NCBI GenBank assembly: GCA_034670405.1
Contig: JAXDDX010000041.1
Location: 937,001-1,001,000 of the forward strand
Length of the DNA stretch: 64,000 nt
Direction of reading: 5' to 3'
DNA from: Hoplostethus atlanticus
Taxonomy: Eukaryota; Chordata; Actinopteri; Trachichthyiformes; Trachichthyidae
Each line of letters starts with the position of its first letter. Position 1 is the stretch's first letter. Below, one piece after another: positions 11,466 to 23,051 of the stretch. The notes under the pieces were generated by a model. That model ran no database searches. It saw only the letters and a list, made by a program, of their open reading frames with translations, and was not told the origin of the DNA. Made by a program: the position numbers and the translations under genes.

Positions 11466-12540
11466 TTAGAGACTAAGGGCAAGAGTACACCTAGTTTGTT
11501 TTCTTTGGTTTGAAACGAAAATTGACTTTGTTGCATTTTCATATTTGGTTTGTTCAGGTTCACACTGTCCAATTACACACGAAACAGGGCTTGTAAACAA
11601 ATGTAACATGGATTCATAGGAAGCTTGTTTATTGGACCAGGTTAGATTTTGGCAGTAGGGGAACAAAACCGATTCCATTCCCTTTCTTTGCCGTAATTTC
11701 CCTTCTCTGGTGTTCATACCAGTTAAGAACACATGAAGAACACAGTCCAGACTGTTTGACTTTGTTTGTCCAAAGGTCCACTACCAATAATTTGTTTCAT
11801 CATTTATCAAAGACCAATACAACATTTTAGTCAAATGATGTTTCTCAAACTCAAAGATTACATAATTAAAGATTAATTAAACATGATTAAACATCATTGT
11901 TAAATCACTAGCAGTAGAGACAATAATGCATAGAAGACCATATTAATTTAGTCAATATCTGGTATTAGTTGTTAAAAGACCAAAACAATTCACACTGTTC
12001 ATTAGGAGCATCCATGTGTTAATATTTGAATGAACTATATGGTGTGACAACAATTTGAGAAGACCTACCAAATGGTGAGAACAAGATATTCAGATATATT
12101 TCAATTTCATACAAGCATTTCTCAAAGATCTAAAAATGTTGATTTTCATCAGTTCTAAATATAATGTATTCTTCAATAATAACTATCAACTGAGTAAGAT
12201 AAAGTTAAAGTAGTTTTTGATAAACAGTTCTTGGTAGTGGACTTTTGGACCCACTGTAGATATCAAGAATTTCACCTCTTCATCTTTATTCTGTATTTTG
12301 CCTTGGTTTGTGTTGTGATGCTAGTCTATCCCAGCATGGGGAACTGCTAGCTGTCAGACGTGGTCAACCCTTGCATTCTGGGGTCGTGTTCATGTAGTCG
12401 GTTCAGATTACGTTCTCACTCCTGACGAACTGCACCGCTGTTGTTATTTGGTGTCACCCGAGTTTGAATGGTGTTCTCACCTGACCAAATGAACCAAACT
12501 AAATGAGTAAAAAAGAGTTTGAATAAACCAAACACGCTTG
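11466..12540. mobile_element. old DNA transposon, split by a younger MITE
   Basis: Left (11490-11570) and right (12400-12540, inverted) ends share related sequence: TTTGGTTTG and GTTCAGGTTCACAC on the left, against TTTGGTTCATTTGGTCAGGT in the reverse complement of the right. The similarity is loose and edges are unclear. The middle is occupied by a separate element (11757-12256) with its own termini. I infer an old inverted-repeat transposon with a nested insertion. Confidence 0.45.
11757..12256. mobile_element. mariner-like MITE (about 500 bp)
   Basis: The inner termini GTCCAAAGGTCCACTACCAA (from 11769) and, reverse-complemented from 12250, GTCCAAAAGTCCACTACCAA match at 19 of 20 bases. The right terminus continues to CCCACTG and is followed by TA (12257-12258), giving the end form CAGTGGGTCCAAAAG next to TA, as in mariner-type elements. 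The outer left edge has decayed. The interior is AT-rich with no open frame of note. Confidence 0.7.
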
Positions 12541-13005
12541 GACTAAGACGGGACTCCAGCTACAGTACTACAGCTTTGTAAAATCGAGGTCAGTGTTGAG
12601 ATAAATGTTATTGTCCCTGATGCGTGATTTCAGTTACATTGACCCCAAACACTAGACATAGAAGACTGACATGCATGTATAAAGCCTCAAAAATAGCCTC
12701 ACTGAAATGAGGTCGCCGGGAAGATCGGATGACTATTACATTCACAAAGACAGCATTGGTTATAGAGACAGCAGGCACAGATTTTTCTGTTTATTTTGTG
12801 CATGAAGCATCATTACCAACAGAGCCAAATGTGCAGAAAACATGCAGAAAAACCTGTGCAGGCATGATGGGTAATATGTTGGCGACCATATGCCAGTGCA
12901 GGTGCAATGCAGGTGAAGCTTACAGAGCACACGGTAAATATTCATAACAAGCTTTTCCCGGACTGACGGGGTTAAAAACCTGTTTGTGTTTTTCATCTGA
13001 AAACT
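12541..13005. other. no gene seen
   Basis: Ordinary sequence with several short overlapping open frames and no recognisable gene or repeat. Confidence 0.45.
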
Positions 13006-13460
13006 TAGACAGACTTGTTATCTTAATTGCAATCTCATTCTTTAATTAGCTACACACATACCGAGTTACTCAGGTGTGATCAATGCCCTCTTAATCTCCA
13101 ACCATAAAATGAAAAGAAAATGAAATCAATGTTTTGCTATCTTTAATTGGAACGTAATGTCAAAATTAATAACAATCAAGTCAATTAGCATTCGTAGCCG
13201 GCTGATGTGCACTGATTCCAGACTTTAATATTGCTGTGATTCCAGGTTAATTGTCATCATTAGAAGAGGAATCAGCCGAGCATCAGAGAAATTAATGGGG
13301 TTGAGCTGACAGAACGGACTGGAAAACTCTGCTGCATTCGTGGAGGCTGAAGGAAACGCAGCATAATGTCTACCATTTCGCCGCAGCGGGACCTCTGATT
13401 TCACTGTGTCTGAATAAGATATGTATCCCTGAGATACAAACCCCATGCCTCTTAGAGGAC
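13006..13460. promoter_or_regulatory. candidate conserved regulatory block
   Basis: A repeat-free stretch with closely spaced homeodomain-type motifs: TTAATTGC, TTTAATTAGC, TTTAATTGG, CAATTAGC, GTTAATTG and ATTAATGG. Balanced composition, absence of decayed repeats and clustering of such motifs are typical of developmental enhancers in fish. This is inference from composition only; no alignment was available. Confidence 0.35.
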
Positions 13461-13850
13461 ACACCCTGTCAGGGAAATTACTTTCCCGTCGGGAGGAGGA
13501 AGTATTATTCCACTGCTTTTCGGACCCCCTACCCTACTTACTGTACACAGTTCACGACAGCCTAATCCACATACCCTTTGTTCAACTCAGTGAGACAAAG
13601 GCCCTTAATGTATTTCCTCCTTTCTTTAGCTGCAATTTCCGACTTCAAGGAGGACGGGCCGAGGACAAGGTCACTCGAAGATCCTTGCAGATTGAACGGC
13701 GTACCGAGCTGCGGTCCCCTGTTAGGGAGGAGGAAGTTCCCGGCGATGGAAATGCGGGGTTGTTAGTTTGAGTCTGGTCTTGTACGGCTCGGAGAAATAG
13801 CAGCAGCGGAATTGCAGGATCATCAATTAGTGATTTACCGGGCTGTGGTT
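13461..13850. other. GC-richer stretch, no gene confirmed
   Basis: Several overlapping open frames (up to 108 codons on plus, 79 on minus) occur here. None shows a domain, signal peptide or splice context that would make it convincing. Confidence 0.35.
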
Positions 13851-14140
13851 TCCCACCCCCAGAGCCTGGTTTTGTAATCTGCAATGAATAAATTTGTATA
13901 GGAAGACTGCTAATGAGGTTTAATAAAGACGTTCGCCATGGGCTGCCATAGATGGACTGGCGTCCTATTTAAGAGTCATCGGAGCCGGCCTTCGGGAAGC
14001 GATGACCCGTTGAAGGCCGGGGGTTTACCTTCACATCCCCTTTCTAAATATGAGATCTTAATTATCAAGGTGGCTATTTTGGACGGTATTCCATCCACTT
14101 GCAGCTTTAACTTTCCCCTTTTCTAATTAGTTGCTTCTGC
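13851..14140. promoter_or_regulatory. candidate regulatory block with a GC-rich hairpin
   Basis: It contains CTAATGAGGTTTAATAAAG, CTTAATTATCAAGG and TCTAATTAGTTGC around a strong hairpin (13985-14020). Repeat-free and AT-motif-rich on both sides of the hairpin. The regulatory role is inferred. Confidence 0.35.
13985..14020. other. strong GC-rich hairpin
   Basis: The arms CCGGCCTTC and GAAGGCCGG are perfect 9-bp inverted repeats. An inner GGG/CCC pairing leaves a short loop and a 3-base bulge. It could form in DNA or in a transcript, or could be an unrelated palindrome. Confidence 0.75.
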
Positions 14141-16120
14141 TCGGTAGGAAAAAGGACACTTCACGTGTGTTGCTAACGTGTTGGGGTGTATAGCAGCCGT
14201 TGAGAAATGCCATAGTTCAGTAAGCCCTGCAGCTAACTAGAAATGTCCTAGGTGAAGCATTACACCGGAGAAGTGCACAGCCATATTGTTAAACCGCATT
14301 ACGTCTGACCCGAGGAGAGAAGGTGAGGTTATCTCAATGCTATTGTCTTACATTTGGAGTACAGCCGAGAGTTTAATCAAATCTTGAGGCAATCAATGCG
14401 CCAGCTCTGATGGACACTTTCCTTGCCCTTGGAACCCAAGGAGTGTTCAGAAATGATACCACTGGCAAAAAGAGTCACTTCGGATACATCATCGTGGAGA
14501 ATGAGATTAACCTCCCATCCACTACCCACCAGGATATCTAATGTCGCCAGGCTTATCTCCTAAGCATTCAATCAACCCGGATGAACCAAGTCTATAAACA
14601 CCTTGCGGTCCTTTGTTTTCTCTTTCAGCCTCCGTTGCGAAAACGGGGGCCTCGCACAACTTTTCTTCCATTTGTTTATACACCCAGCAACTTTTCATTC
14701 TTTTGTGCATGTTTTTTCATACATTATGGAGTGTAGCCCCTGTGCTGATGGGTGTGTTTTTTATGCCTGAGAGAGAGTGAAAGAGAGAAGTCAGGCGGCC
14801 TGACAGCATGCATATGCGCCGCACTTTGTTGTTGAAATATTAGGACACAAAGCCCTGCGGTTAGACTGGACACTGTCCCAAATGGCCTCATCTATTATTA
14901 AGAGGTTTGCCCATTTGCTGCATTTGCTGGGCTTGTCTTGCTAGACAACACATAACGGGATAGAGACATTATGGTTGATCTGACCAAATATCTATTGAGT
15001 TGAACCGATTGGATCCAGGATTAAAAGATCAACAGAAACACTGAATGACGGCCCACACTATAATCTCTCTCTCTGCACACTCTTGACCTTAAGCAATTGC
15101 AAAAAAAGAGTCAACTGTAATAGTAATTATTGTTGGGGGAAGATTAAAAATGCATTATTTAAAGTCATTTAAGTATGATTAGTCTGGGGTTTTCCTGAGA
15201 GGGATCTGGCCGGACACTTGATCTTCCTATTTTCAATTACATTTTTGCTCTCCTCGGTAATCCTGGATATCCCTGGCCCTCGTCCTGTCAGAGCGCTTTC
15301 CCCCGCACCACACCGATCTATTTCCATTGTACTTTTTGATATCTCTAGAACAGTGGGCTTGTTTATGACATTTCAGAGTGTTGGCTTGTCCTTGGCGAAC
15401 CGGACAGGGATGTTGTTGTTGTGCCAGCCAAACCCAGCTGAAGGTAAAATCAGATGGAACTACTGCAACAAATTGCGGCGGCGGGTTAGTCCTACAAAGC
15501 CGTAATGTCATCGCACAAATTCCTTGACAAGCATTTCACTTCAGCATGCAAGGAGTGGGGGGGAGCCTTATCTATCCACTACAGTCTCGTTTTTAATTTC
15601 TTATTCAGCATTTACATTTTACAAGCGGGTTCTGTTGATCTTTCTAACCTTTGGCGCGGGGCTAGATCGGTGGCACCTGAAACGCTGCGCGTTATGAATG
15701 GCTTTGAGCTGAAGTAACTGGGTGTGATAACTTTTGCCTTGCAGATAAACACTGGCGGAGTCGCTCCCGATTCCTACTTAGCATCACAATGAACTACGCT
15801 CTTGGGTGCCAATGTTCTTTTAGGTGCCCTTACTGTCTGTGAGGCCTTGTCCTCATTTTTTTTCACAGCACTACAGTAATGTACTACTCTACCATTCTGT
15901 TAGGCACTTGCTCATGTTATTGTGAAGTAGATCTAAATCCAACTCATTCAGCTGTTATTTCAGTATATCTTAAAGGGAAGTGGCATGTTTCTGAAATACA
16001 CACATTTCTCAACTAAGATTAATCCAGATTTATGTGGTTATGTGATATTAATAAATTGTTTATTTGATGTTCAGCAGTTGGCCGGTAGGAAGTGTATGGA
16101 TTAACATCAAAAAGCAGCAT
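14141..16120. promoter_or_regulatory. repeat-poor stretch, candidate regulatory DNA
   Basis: Almost 2 kb without a legible repeat. Sub-blocks at 14860-15260 and 15560-15780 have near-unique composition with CTATTATTAAGAGG, GTAATTATTGTTGG and TTTCAATTACATTT motifs. No coding exon is recognised. It may contain conserved non-coding elements, but sequence alone cannot prove it. Confidence 0.3.
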
Positions 16121-17528
16121 CCCAGTTGGTACAGCGAGTTAAAACCAACGCTTTTACCCCTCACACAAGTCGAGTAAGTGATATATTTGTAGTTTATGAA
16201 ATGATGAAATCAAGATTCAAGTCTCTTCTGACATTCATATCAGGAGGTACAGCTCAGGCTGCAGATCAAAAAATCCAAGGTCCATTTTTTTCGGTGTCCC
16301 TGAGCCACTTTTCGTCTCAAGAAAATCACCTTGAGATTGAAAAATGTACAGTCATTATGGGTGAACAAAAAAGCAACATTTCAAAAACTGCTTAATAGCT
16401 TTTGTTCTCAAGCCAGAAAAGCAAAATGACAAAGCAGCATTATCATTCCGGTATTTTGCATGGTGATATATCACCTCTTCACTGGACGCCTCTGCTGGAT
16501 CTCTGCTCTAATTAGCCATCTTACTCGCCTCTATTCTGAACATGTGACTTTGTTGTTTTTGTCAATAACGGGCAACTGTCACTCGAGGGGAGGGGCTGTG
16601 CCAGAGACTTTTATAGGAGGAGATCAGTTGTATTGATGTTGTTGCAATTCCCACTGGTCGTCAATAGGGATCGATAAAGGTCATAGATTACTGAATGGCA
16701 TAATGCTGCCTGCTGCCATACTGTTGAATGCTTATATGGAGAGTTATCTATTGTAGTCTAATGTCCCCTTGACCTGAAAACTGTTGACTTTTATTTTGGT
16801 ATTAAGATTAGTGTTTTAAGGTGTCCAATCATAAAACATTCTTTGTTGATGGTGATGTTTTGCAGATTCATAGCAGAGCACGTTGTAGTGGATGAGTTTA
16901 GTTTGTACATGAGCTTGGACATAGTTTGAACTGCTGATGACACGCAGTATGTTGGGATAATTTGTTTTTCGGTGCCCACTGGTCCAGAGTAAAAGACACA
17001 ACCATCAAAGCAGCAAAGATTAACAATGCTGTTTCATGGGCAGTTAACCCCACAGAACCACTCAAGCACTATCACACGCCACACTCCGATACACACAGCC
17101 TCTACACAATTGTCTCATAGTTTGTCTACCTTTAAGACTCACATCGTAGACCCCGTGCAGCGGTGATGGAGTTGGAAAACCTTTGGAAAATCTTTCATCT
17201 AGTTTACCTCCAGGTGCACAAATCTACTTGAAACTAAGAATTTCACACATGAAGTTATTAATAGCTAGTTTTAATTGGAAGTAGAAATATTGCAGTGGTC
17301 CATTTGTTTTATTTACCATTTCTTTACATAAGGCCCCAGTCTGGGATTTTTCAAACATATGACTTACACACACACAGATTTTCTGATGGAAATTAATGTC
17401 TTTCAGATCAAACTATAACAAAAAAATGTTTGCAAGCAATATAAACATTTTCCAATGGCATGAACACAGTTATTAGTGGTACAGCTCTTGTGCCACAGGT
17501 GACTTGGGCCTCCAAACTATGAGTCATC
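16121..17528. other. no gene seen
   Basis: Ordinary DNA. Open frames of 60-90 codons on both strands overlap and have no recognisable domain. Confidence 0.45.
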
Positions 17529-17878
17529 TTAAAGGCGCATTAAGTAATCTATGACCTTTATCCAGTAGGAATTGAATCATCAATAGCATGATAGATGCTA
17601 TTGATCTGCTAATAGCATCAATAGCATTACTGCTTTTCCCTCCCCTCCCCATATGGTGGCCTGTAAATGACAAACAATAAAGTTGCATTTTCAAAAAAGA
17701 GAGTAAGCCAGCTAATAAGGTCAGGTTGGGGTTTTTTGAGTAGAAAGTGAGTTTTAAAGCCAGAAAACTCAAAACCTTGTGAAATAAATAACTGAGTCAT
17801 TGGATAGCAGATATACTATGGTCGTTATGTGCTATGGGGCAGTAGAAAACCTACTTATTGCCCTTTGAGCCACTTTAA
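17529..17878. mobile_element. possible MITE (350 bp)
   Basis: The left edge CTTAAAGGCGCATTAAGTAA resembles the reverse complement of the right edge, which starts CTTAAAGTGGCTCAAAGGGC and then has AATAAGTAGG. Ends starting TTAAAGG.GCA are frequent in fish MITEs. The interior carries an inverted motif (TGCTATTGAT ... ATCAATAGCA, 17597-17628). Terminal identity is imperfect, so the call is tentative. Confidence 0.4.
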
Positions 17879-19060
17879 GCTTGAGAGAGGTATTTTGAAA
17901 CGACTCCGCATGACAAACTCTCCCGGAAGTTCACATGCTCCTTTGAGGTCAAAGGAACAGGACATCTTTGCTTTGAGCTGATGAGAGGAAATGCAACTCC
18001 GGAGCAATTCCACCTCCTTCTAACTGGACTGAACTCACCTCTTGAGTTCAGTGATGTGGGGCAGGAAGTGAAAGAGGCCTGTTCTGACCTCACCAGTGCG
18101 TTGGGGCTTTCCCTCAGGGAGGCTGAACCGAGTTGATGCCCCGACATCAATTAAGGGCACCGAGGTTAACCGTGGCTGACCTGTGGCCTTTTTAGCTCAG
18201 GGTCAATGATGGATGATCTGTTAGTCATCTGTCCTGTAATCTTCTGGGGCGCTCTGTTTTCACAGCTTTTGTGTAACAGCACACAGACACCGAACTAATG
18301 AAAAACAGCAGAAGAACAGTACATGATGCAACAGTAGAGTAACCTACTCAATCACCAGCATTATAGTAACATTATAACCAACATTATAGTATATTTGGTA
18401 AATGAATACCATCAGGGATACAAATTTTCATCAATCTGTCCTGAGCATCCACACCCAAAAAACTAAATTTGGATTAATTTACATTGGTGGCTTACATTTA
18501 ATTCCTGTTGTCTTTCACCAGTGTGACAAATATCTTTTCATTGGAGAGCAAAGCCGTGAGTGAAAACCTTTATTTTTTTCCTTTATTTATTACATGATTT
18601 GGAGATCCGACCTGGGCAAACCTATACAACAATGGTGAAGCTCCCTTTAAACTGCATTGTAATTCTTATTGTGTATTTATGTATGCCCTCTCTTTATTTT
18701 GCTGTTGTTTTCCCCCTCTCGTTGTGCAGAGGGGTCATCAGAGACTTCCCTGTCAGTCTCTTAGCATCAGATCTCTGTCATAACATGTCCGTGGCATTCG
18801 GTGCAGCAGCAGAATTCACAGATGAAACGCTCCTTTGATCAGCGAGCCCTTTGTGTGCGCTCTTTAAACCTCCACTGCCACTGTGGGCATTCAGTGGGCA
18901 TCAGCAGCAATCCCACAACACTGCCATTGTGCCGCGGCTTCTCTTGATAAAGCTCACTGAGAGCACACAAAAAGACGAACCGAAGCGATCAAAACTGCAG
19001 CCTGTAATGTCTCGCTGTGCTTAAACCGTCTGTAATATAAGCAGAATAATGCTTTGTCCA
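17879..19060. promoter_or_regulatory. repeat-poor stretch, candidate regulatory DNA
   Basis: No legible repeats. It includes TTGAGGTCAAAGGAAC (a nuclear-receptor half-site-like TCAAAGG context) near 17945, and a balanced-composition block at 18700-19060. The enhancer interpretation is an inference. No exon was recognised. Confidence 0.3.
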
Positions 19061-19630
19061 AAAGCGCTTTTTGAAATGCTGCAGTTTGGTGGTTGTAATC
19101 CATTTCCAGGCTGTTCCTAGCACCACCAAAAGGACCTACTTGTCAATACCCTGCCAATTTTGACATTGAATAGATCACATCTCTCTGCTAGCAGTTAAAT
19201 AAAAGTTTACAAAGCAGTTTGTATTTTTATTTTTTACTGTGCCATAATATGTGTGCTTGGTATAGTCACAGAAAATCAGCTGGTCATTTGATAAAATGTC
19301 TTTCAATATAATTCAGAATCAGTGAACATATTACCATTGTTGCATTATGTGTTGCACTCTTTATTCCATTTTTTTCCCTCCCGGTGTGATATGGCATTTC
19401 AAGCATTATGCGCTTAGTTTAAGTTCAGTGTGTTCTTGACAAAAGATCTCTCTACATCTATTAAGGCCTTGAAAAGACATCAGATAATAGCGCAGGGGCA
19501 TCCTTCACAGCATAAGTGCTTCATTCTGTACTGAACAGCCATCACTTGTAGAACCTTTGTTTGTTATTTGAAAAGATAGAAGTTGAAAGAAATGTAAAAC
19601 ATAAGTGGCCATCTTTGGAGGAAATACTAG
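19061..19630. other. no gene seen
   Basis: AT-rich ordinary DNA with no supportable feature. Confidence 0.45.
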
Positions 19631-19700
19631 CAGGGTTTCCCACACATAACTTAGCCGCCCAGGTAGGTTAGAAGGCCGCCCACGTGCTGACAGAGGCTGA
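19631..19700. repeat. possible hAT terminus fragment
   Basis: CAGGGTTTCCCACACATAAC followed by GCCGCCC-rich sequence is very similar to ends of abundant fish hAT elements ('cagggtttccca...ggcggccc'). A matching opposite terminus was not found in the following kilobase, so this may be a solo or truncated end. Confidence 0.4.
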
Positions 19701-21130
19701 GTTGCCGTACACAACCTGGTGAAGTTCTTAAAAGAGATCGTAAACTCAAAATCGCACATTTCCAATGATTCACTTGTTAGTAGAGGAAATTACCCTATGG
19801 TAAACTCAGCGAAATATTACAAAGTTGTGTCCAGCCCTTCACTACTTATTTTGTTTTTTGGTGAGACGTTTTTTACTTCCTCATAGGTCTGTAAATTGCC
19901 CAAATAACTAATCTGTTTTTCGCAGTGTCCTACGTTGTTTATGTTGTCTAGCTCTGCTTGTCTACCTTGTGAGTACCTGTCCATAGCAAGTGTTCTGTCG
20001 GGGGGTGTAATGCCCAAGACGTTTCTTTCCACCTTTCAAGAAGAGTGAACTAAAAAACCTGAATATGTAGTGCACATTTCGATGAAAATAGTTTTCTCAA
20101 CTATGGTGAGAAATGAATGGACTTGGCGACCAGACTCACCCTGAAACCAGATGCCGTTCCAAGTCAGTGTGCATCTGGCTGTTAGCCAACAACAAGTGAG
20201 CCGTTTACTGATATAATGTATTACTCAAGCCTATAAGCTTTCTTGTTCTCAGTTTTTGAGCGTTGACTATACATTGCAGTGACGTTAGTCAGCGAACAAC
20301 TTAGCTAGCTAGAGCTGCTAACCAAGATGAAACGTCTATGTTACCCGGCGACAATCGCCGAGCGGAGCCAGGTTATATGCTAGCTAGCTTCAGGTTTAGG
20401 TTGTTGCCTGATAATCGTAGTGTAAAGTCACTTATCTATCAGGAATCTACTACAAGACAAAGATGTTTGGTTTCATTTGATTTTATTCTGGTTGTTTAAA
20501 ATAAAATGGTAATATTTCCCACGCTAACTGGAAATTACCGACACCGGTTGTATAATAAATTCGGTGGTATGCAGTGTCTGACCGTGCCGGCGTTACACCG
20601 AAATTAGTGACCATCATAATGTGTGACTACTCGCGCTCACGTGTTGAACATGCTCGCTCTCGCTAAAACGTGCATGCGCTCAATAATGACATGGAGCTTC
20701 CATCCGCGAAGTTGATTCACGCTGTGATATCAATAGAATGCAGTTTTTGTTTCCTTCCTTCTGTGGAGTTTTATTTGTAATGTACGTACGCCCACAGCAC
20801 TTTGAAACAGTGATTGAGCTGTTCATTGTTTACAAGCTTGGACTTTTACAATAAATCTTCCATATTTATTAAACAAATTCATCTGAGATCCATTGAAAGT
20901 CTGCTACATGTGTATGAAAAGTACTTTATAAATGTAAAATGATACTGCTAATAATGACAATTATTATTAGGCTTATTATTTAAAACCAAGAGGTGCCTAA
21001 AATGTACTCTGTCTAACCCATGACTTGAGCAAGTTTATGATGATATGTCTGATAATTGTTTTGGAATCAGTTTGCCCTTTTCCTACTTTTGTCTCCCTGC
21101 TGTTGCAATGAAAAAATATTTCCATAGCTA
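19701..21130. other. unassigned, probably old transposon debris in part
   Basis: The stretch includes CpG-rich patches (20340-20370 and 20540-20700) that stand out from the AT-rich surroundings. This is compatible with a decayed element linked to the terminus at 19631. No open frame carries a recognisable domain. Confidence 0.3.
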
Positions 21131-21141
21131 CACTCACAGTA

Positions 21142-21312
21142 GGTATGTTTCACAGCTATACTCAAGTCACATATTCTGACAATCACAAATGCAAACATAA
21201 GGTATGATGTTTCACCATGACATTGATTTGTGTGAGCCCATATTTTACATAAATATCCTCCCTGATGTCTGACCTGAGTATATCTGTCATGGTGAAACAT
21301 TATACCATATGT
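21142..21312. repeat. palindromic element with 22-bp near-perfect arms
   Basis: The arm at 21201-21222 (GGTATGATGTTTCACCATGA...) and the reverse complement of 21285-21306 agree at 21 of 22 bases around a 62-base loop. A second, weaker inverted match joins 21142-21180 (GGTATGTTTCACAGCTATAC) to the right arm and its inner flank. The layout suggests a small foldback MITE. A hairpin RNA precursor is less likely given the loop size. Confidence 0.7.
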
Positions 21313-22440
21313 CAACCTTGGTGTAGGATCAGTAACACCTCCAACTACAATATCATGGGGAAAAAAAATTATTCAGATCAAGTTTTCTATCCCTTTAATG
21401 CCATGACTATTGTCTCACTTTAATGATGTTAGCGCTTGTAATAAATGAAACATTAACCAACATTCACTCCACTCATTAGAGATGGGGAGTTAGCTAGCAG
21501 CTGACAAAGATATTACATTTCTAGCTAGCTTAACGTTAGCTAACAAAACTATCACAATTACACCAACTACAAAGTGGGTAGGCTAGGGACTAACATTAAC
21601 TTTAACCAAGCTTCTCAACTGGTTCAGTGAAGCACAGCTGCAATGTTATTGTTATGAAATGTAATTGTTATTGTTCATTTTTATTTATTGTTAGTGTTCA
21701 CCATATATCACTACATACATACCACCCCTCCCACCCACCCCATTTCCTCTAAGAAAAGCTGGGTTTCTACTTAGGTGCTCACCCAAAAATAGCACAATGG
21801 ATAGTTCCACAGATCCTGTGTCTTGGTAGAACAGACACACTGGCATTCGTCATGCCAGCCTGTTTTTAGGCTAGGACTTTACACAGTGGTTTTGGGTATC
21901 AGGTAAGGTCATTTCATGTTTTGTGAGAAAAGCAAACTTTGAGGTATGGCTAAGTGCAAGCGTGAATGCAATCTATAAACGCATGAAAATAGGCATCCTA
22001 AAAACGTACATCATCACAAAGAGGAGGAACATAGGCAACGGGAGATTCATAACACCCTTTACAGAGGGGACATATTATAGAGCCCTGTGAACCCATGGCA
22101 AACATCACCAGCATAGCAAAGATTATTAAAAGTGTAATTATGCATATCAAACACCACAGACGGGACAATTAGAACAGGGAGGCTTCAGGCTGCCTGGAAC
22201 AGATGGTTTGCCCGTTTTAGGAGAGTACAGACATACGTGTTATCGACGCTTACCTTAGCATTTTTTCATTCTTTTACATTTTACCTTTATTACATTTGCC
22301 CACAGAGAAGTGCACTTTTTAAAAAATGTTCTTTTTATTTTAAAACTGCAACTTCTCTCAAATTAAAATGACAATAAATTAGATCAGTCTGTGTCTGTGA
22401 CCCTGAAATTGTCTTGTCAATGATATTCGGGACATTTTGG
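21313..22440. other. no gene seen
   Basis: Ordinary DNA with GCTAGC-rich patches near 21490-21545 and no supportable gene. Confidence 0.45.
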
Positions 22441-22553
22441 GGTGAATATCATATTGCTGTGGGTGTGTCGTATTGGTGTGACCAGTGGTAAACTGGGATG
22501 TGGCTAGGTGAGGCTAGCGGCCAGAATGCATAGAAATCATAGCACCAAGAACA

Positions 22554-22690
22554 ATGGAGGAAAGCAGTAAGAAAAGAAAGTACAGCGAAGCTGAACGTGC
22601 AGTAGACAAGATCCATCAAAAAAACAGTTGAACATTGGCATTGCTTTTCCATCTGATGGAGATGAAAGGGATGAAAAGTGACATAGAGCT
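22554..22690 (+). pseudogene. frameshifted N-terminal exon of a transposon-type protein
   Basis: An ATG at 22554 opens 25 codons, MEESSKKRKYSEAERAVDKI and five more, ending at TGA (22629). A one-base shift gives LNIGIAFPSDGDERDEK, and the third frame gives EMKGMKSDIELAC. The three pieces in tandem read like one lysine/arginine-rich domain of the sort encoded by fish DNA transposons ('...NIG.AF...E.KG.KSD.ELA...'). The pieces are contiguous, so this is a coding exon broken by small indels. The family name is not certain. It runs directly into the minisatellite, whose unit looks derived from its last bases (GAGCTAGCCTGTAGAATG). Confidence 0.4.
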
Positions 22691-22909
22691 AGCCTGTAGA
22701 ATGTTAGCTATGTAGAATGCTAGCCTGTACAATGCTAGCTATGTAGAATGCTAGCCTGTAGAATGCTAGCCTGTAGAATGCTAGCTATGTAGACTGCTAG
22801 CCTGTAGAATGCTAGCCTGTAGAATGCTAGCCTGTACAATGCTAGCTATGTAGACTGCTAGCCTGTAGAATGCTAGCCTGTAGAATGCTAGCTATGTAGA
22901 CTGCTAGCC
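22688..22909. repeat. minisatellite of 15/16-bp units with higher-order pattern
   Basis: Fourteen full units and one partial. Type A is GCTAGCCTGTAGAAT (15 bp) and type B is GCTAGCTATGTAGAAT or ...GACT (16 bp). The order is A B A B A A B A A A B A A B. Point variants (GTACAAT, GTAGACT) recur at set places, showing that multi-unit blocks were duplicated. Confidence 0.95.
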
Positions 22910-23051
22910 AATTTGCTTAATTTCTTACGCAGCAAGCTAGCAGTGCCAGATTATATCATAGAGTTCATCAGACAGCTCATCAAAATGAGTGACAAGTGTT
23001 CGGGCTTAATTTAGCCAACGGAGGGGGTATACACTTGAAATACTCAAGGCA

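Noticed and set aside
13445..13771. 108-codon plus-strand frame with charged C-terminus
   Set aside because: No homologous domain recalled, and competing frames occur on both strands. Kept only as a note.
19817..20032. 71-codon minus-strand frame starting MERNVLGITPPDR, faintly like a retrotransposon C-terminal motif
   Set aside because: The similarity is limited to a few residues and nothing else of a reverse transcriptase is present nearby.
20505..20530. TTTCCCACGCTAAC as the opposite end of the hAT-like terminus at 19631
   Set aside because: It is in the wrong orientation and too short a match to pair with CAGGGTTTCCCACACA.
22688..22909. CRISPR-like regular spacing
   Set aside because: Units are contiguous 15/16-bp tandem repeats without unique spacers; this is a minisatellite in vertebrate-type DNA.
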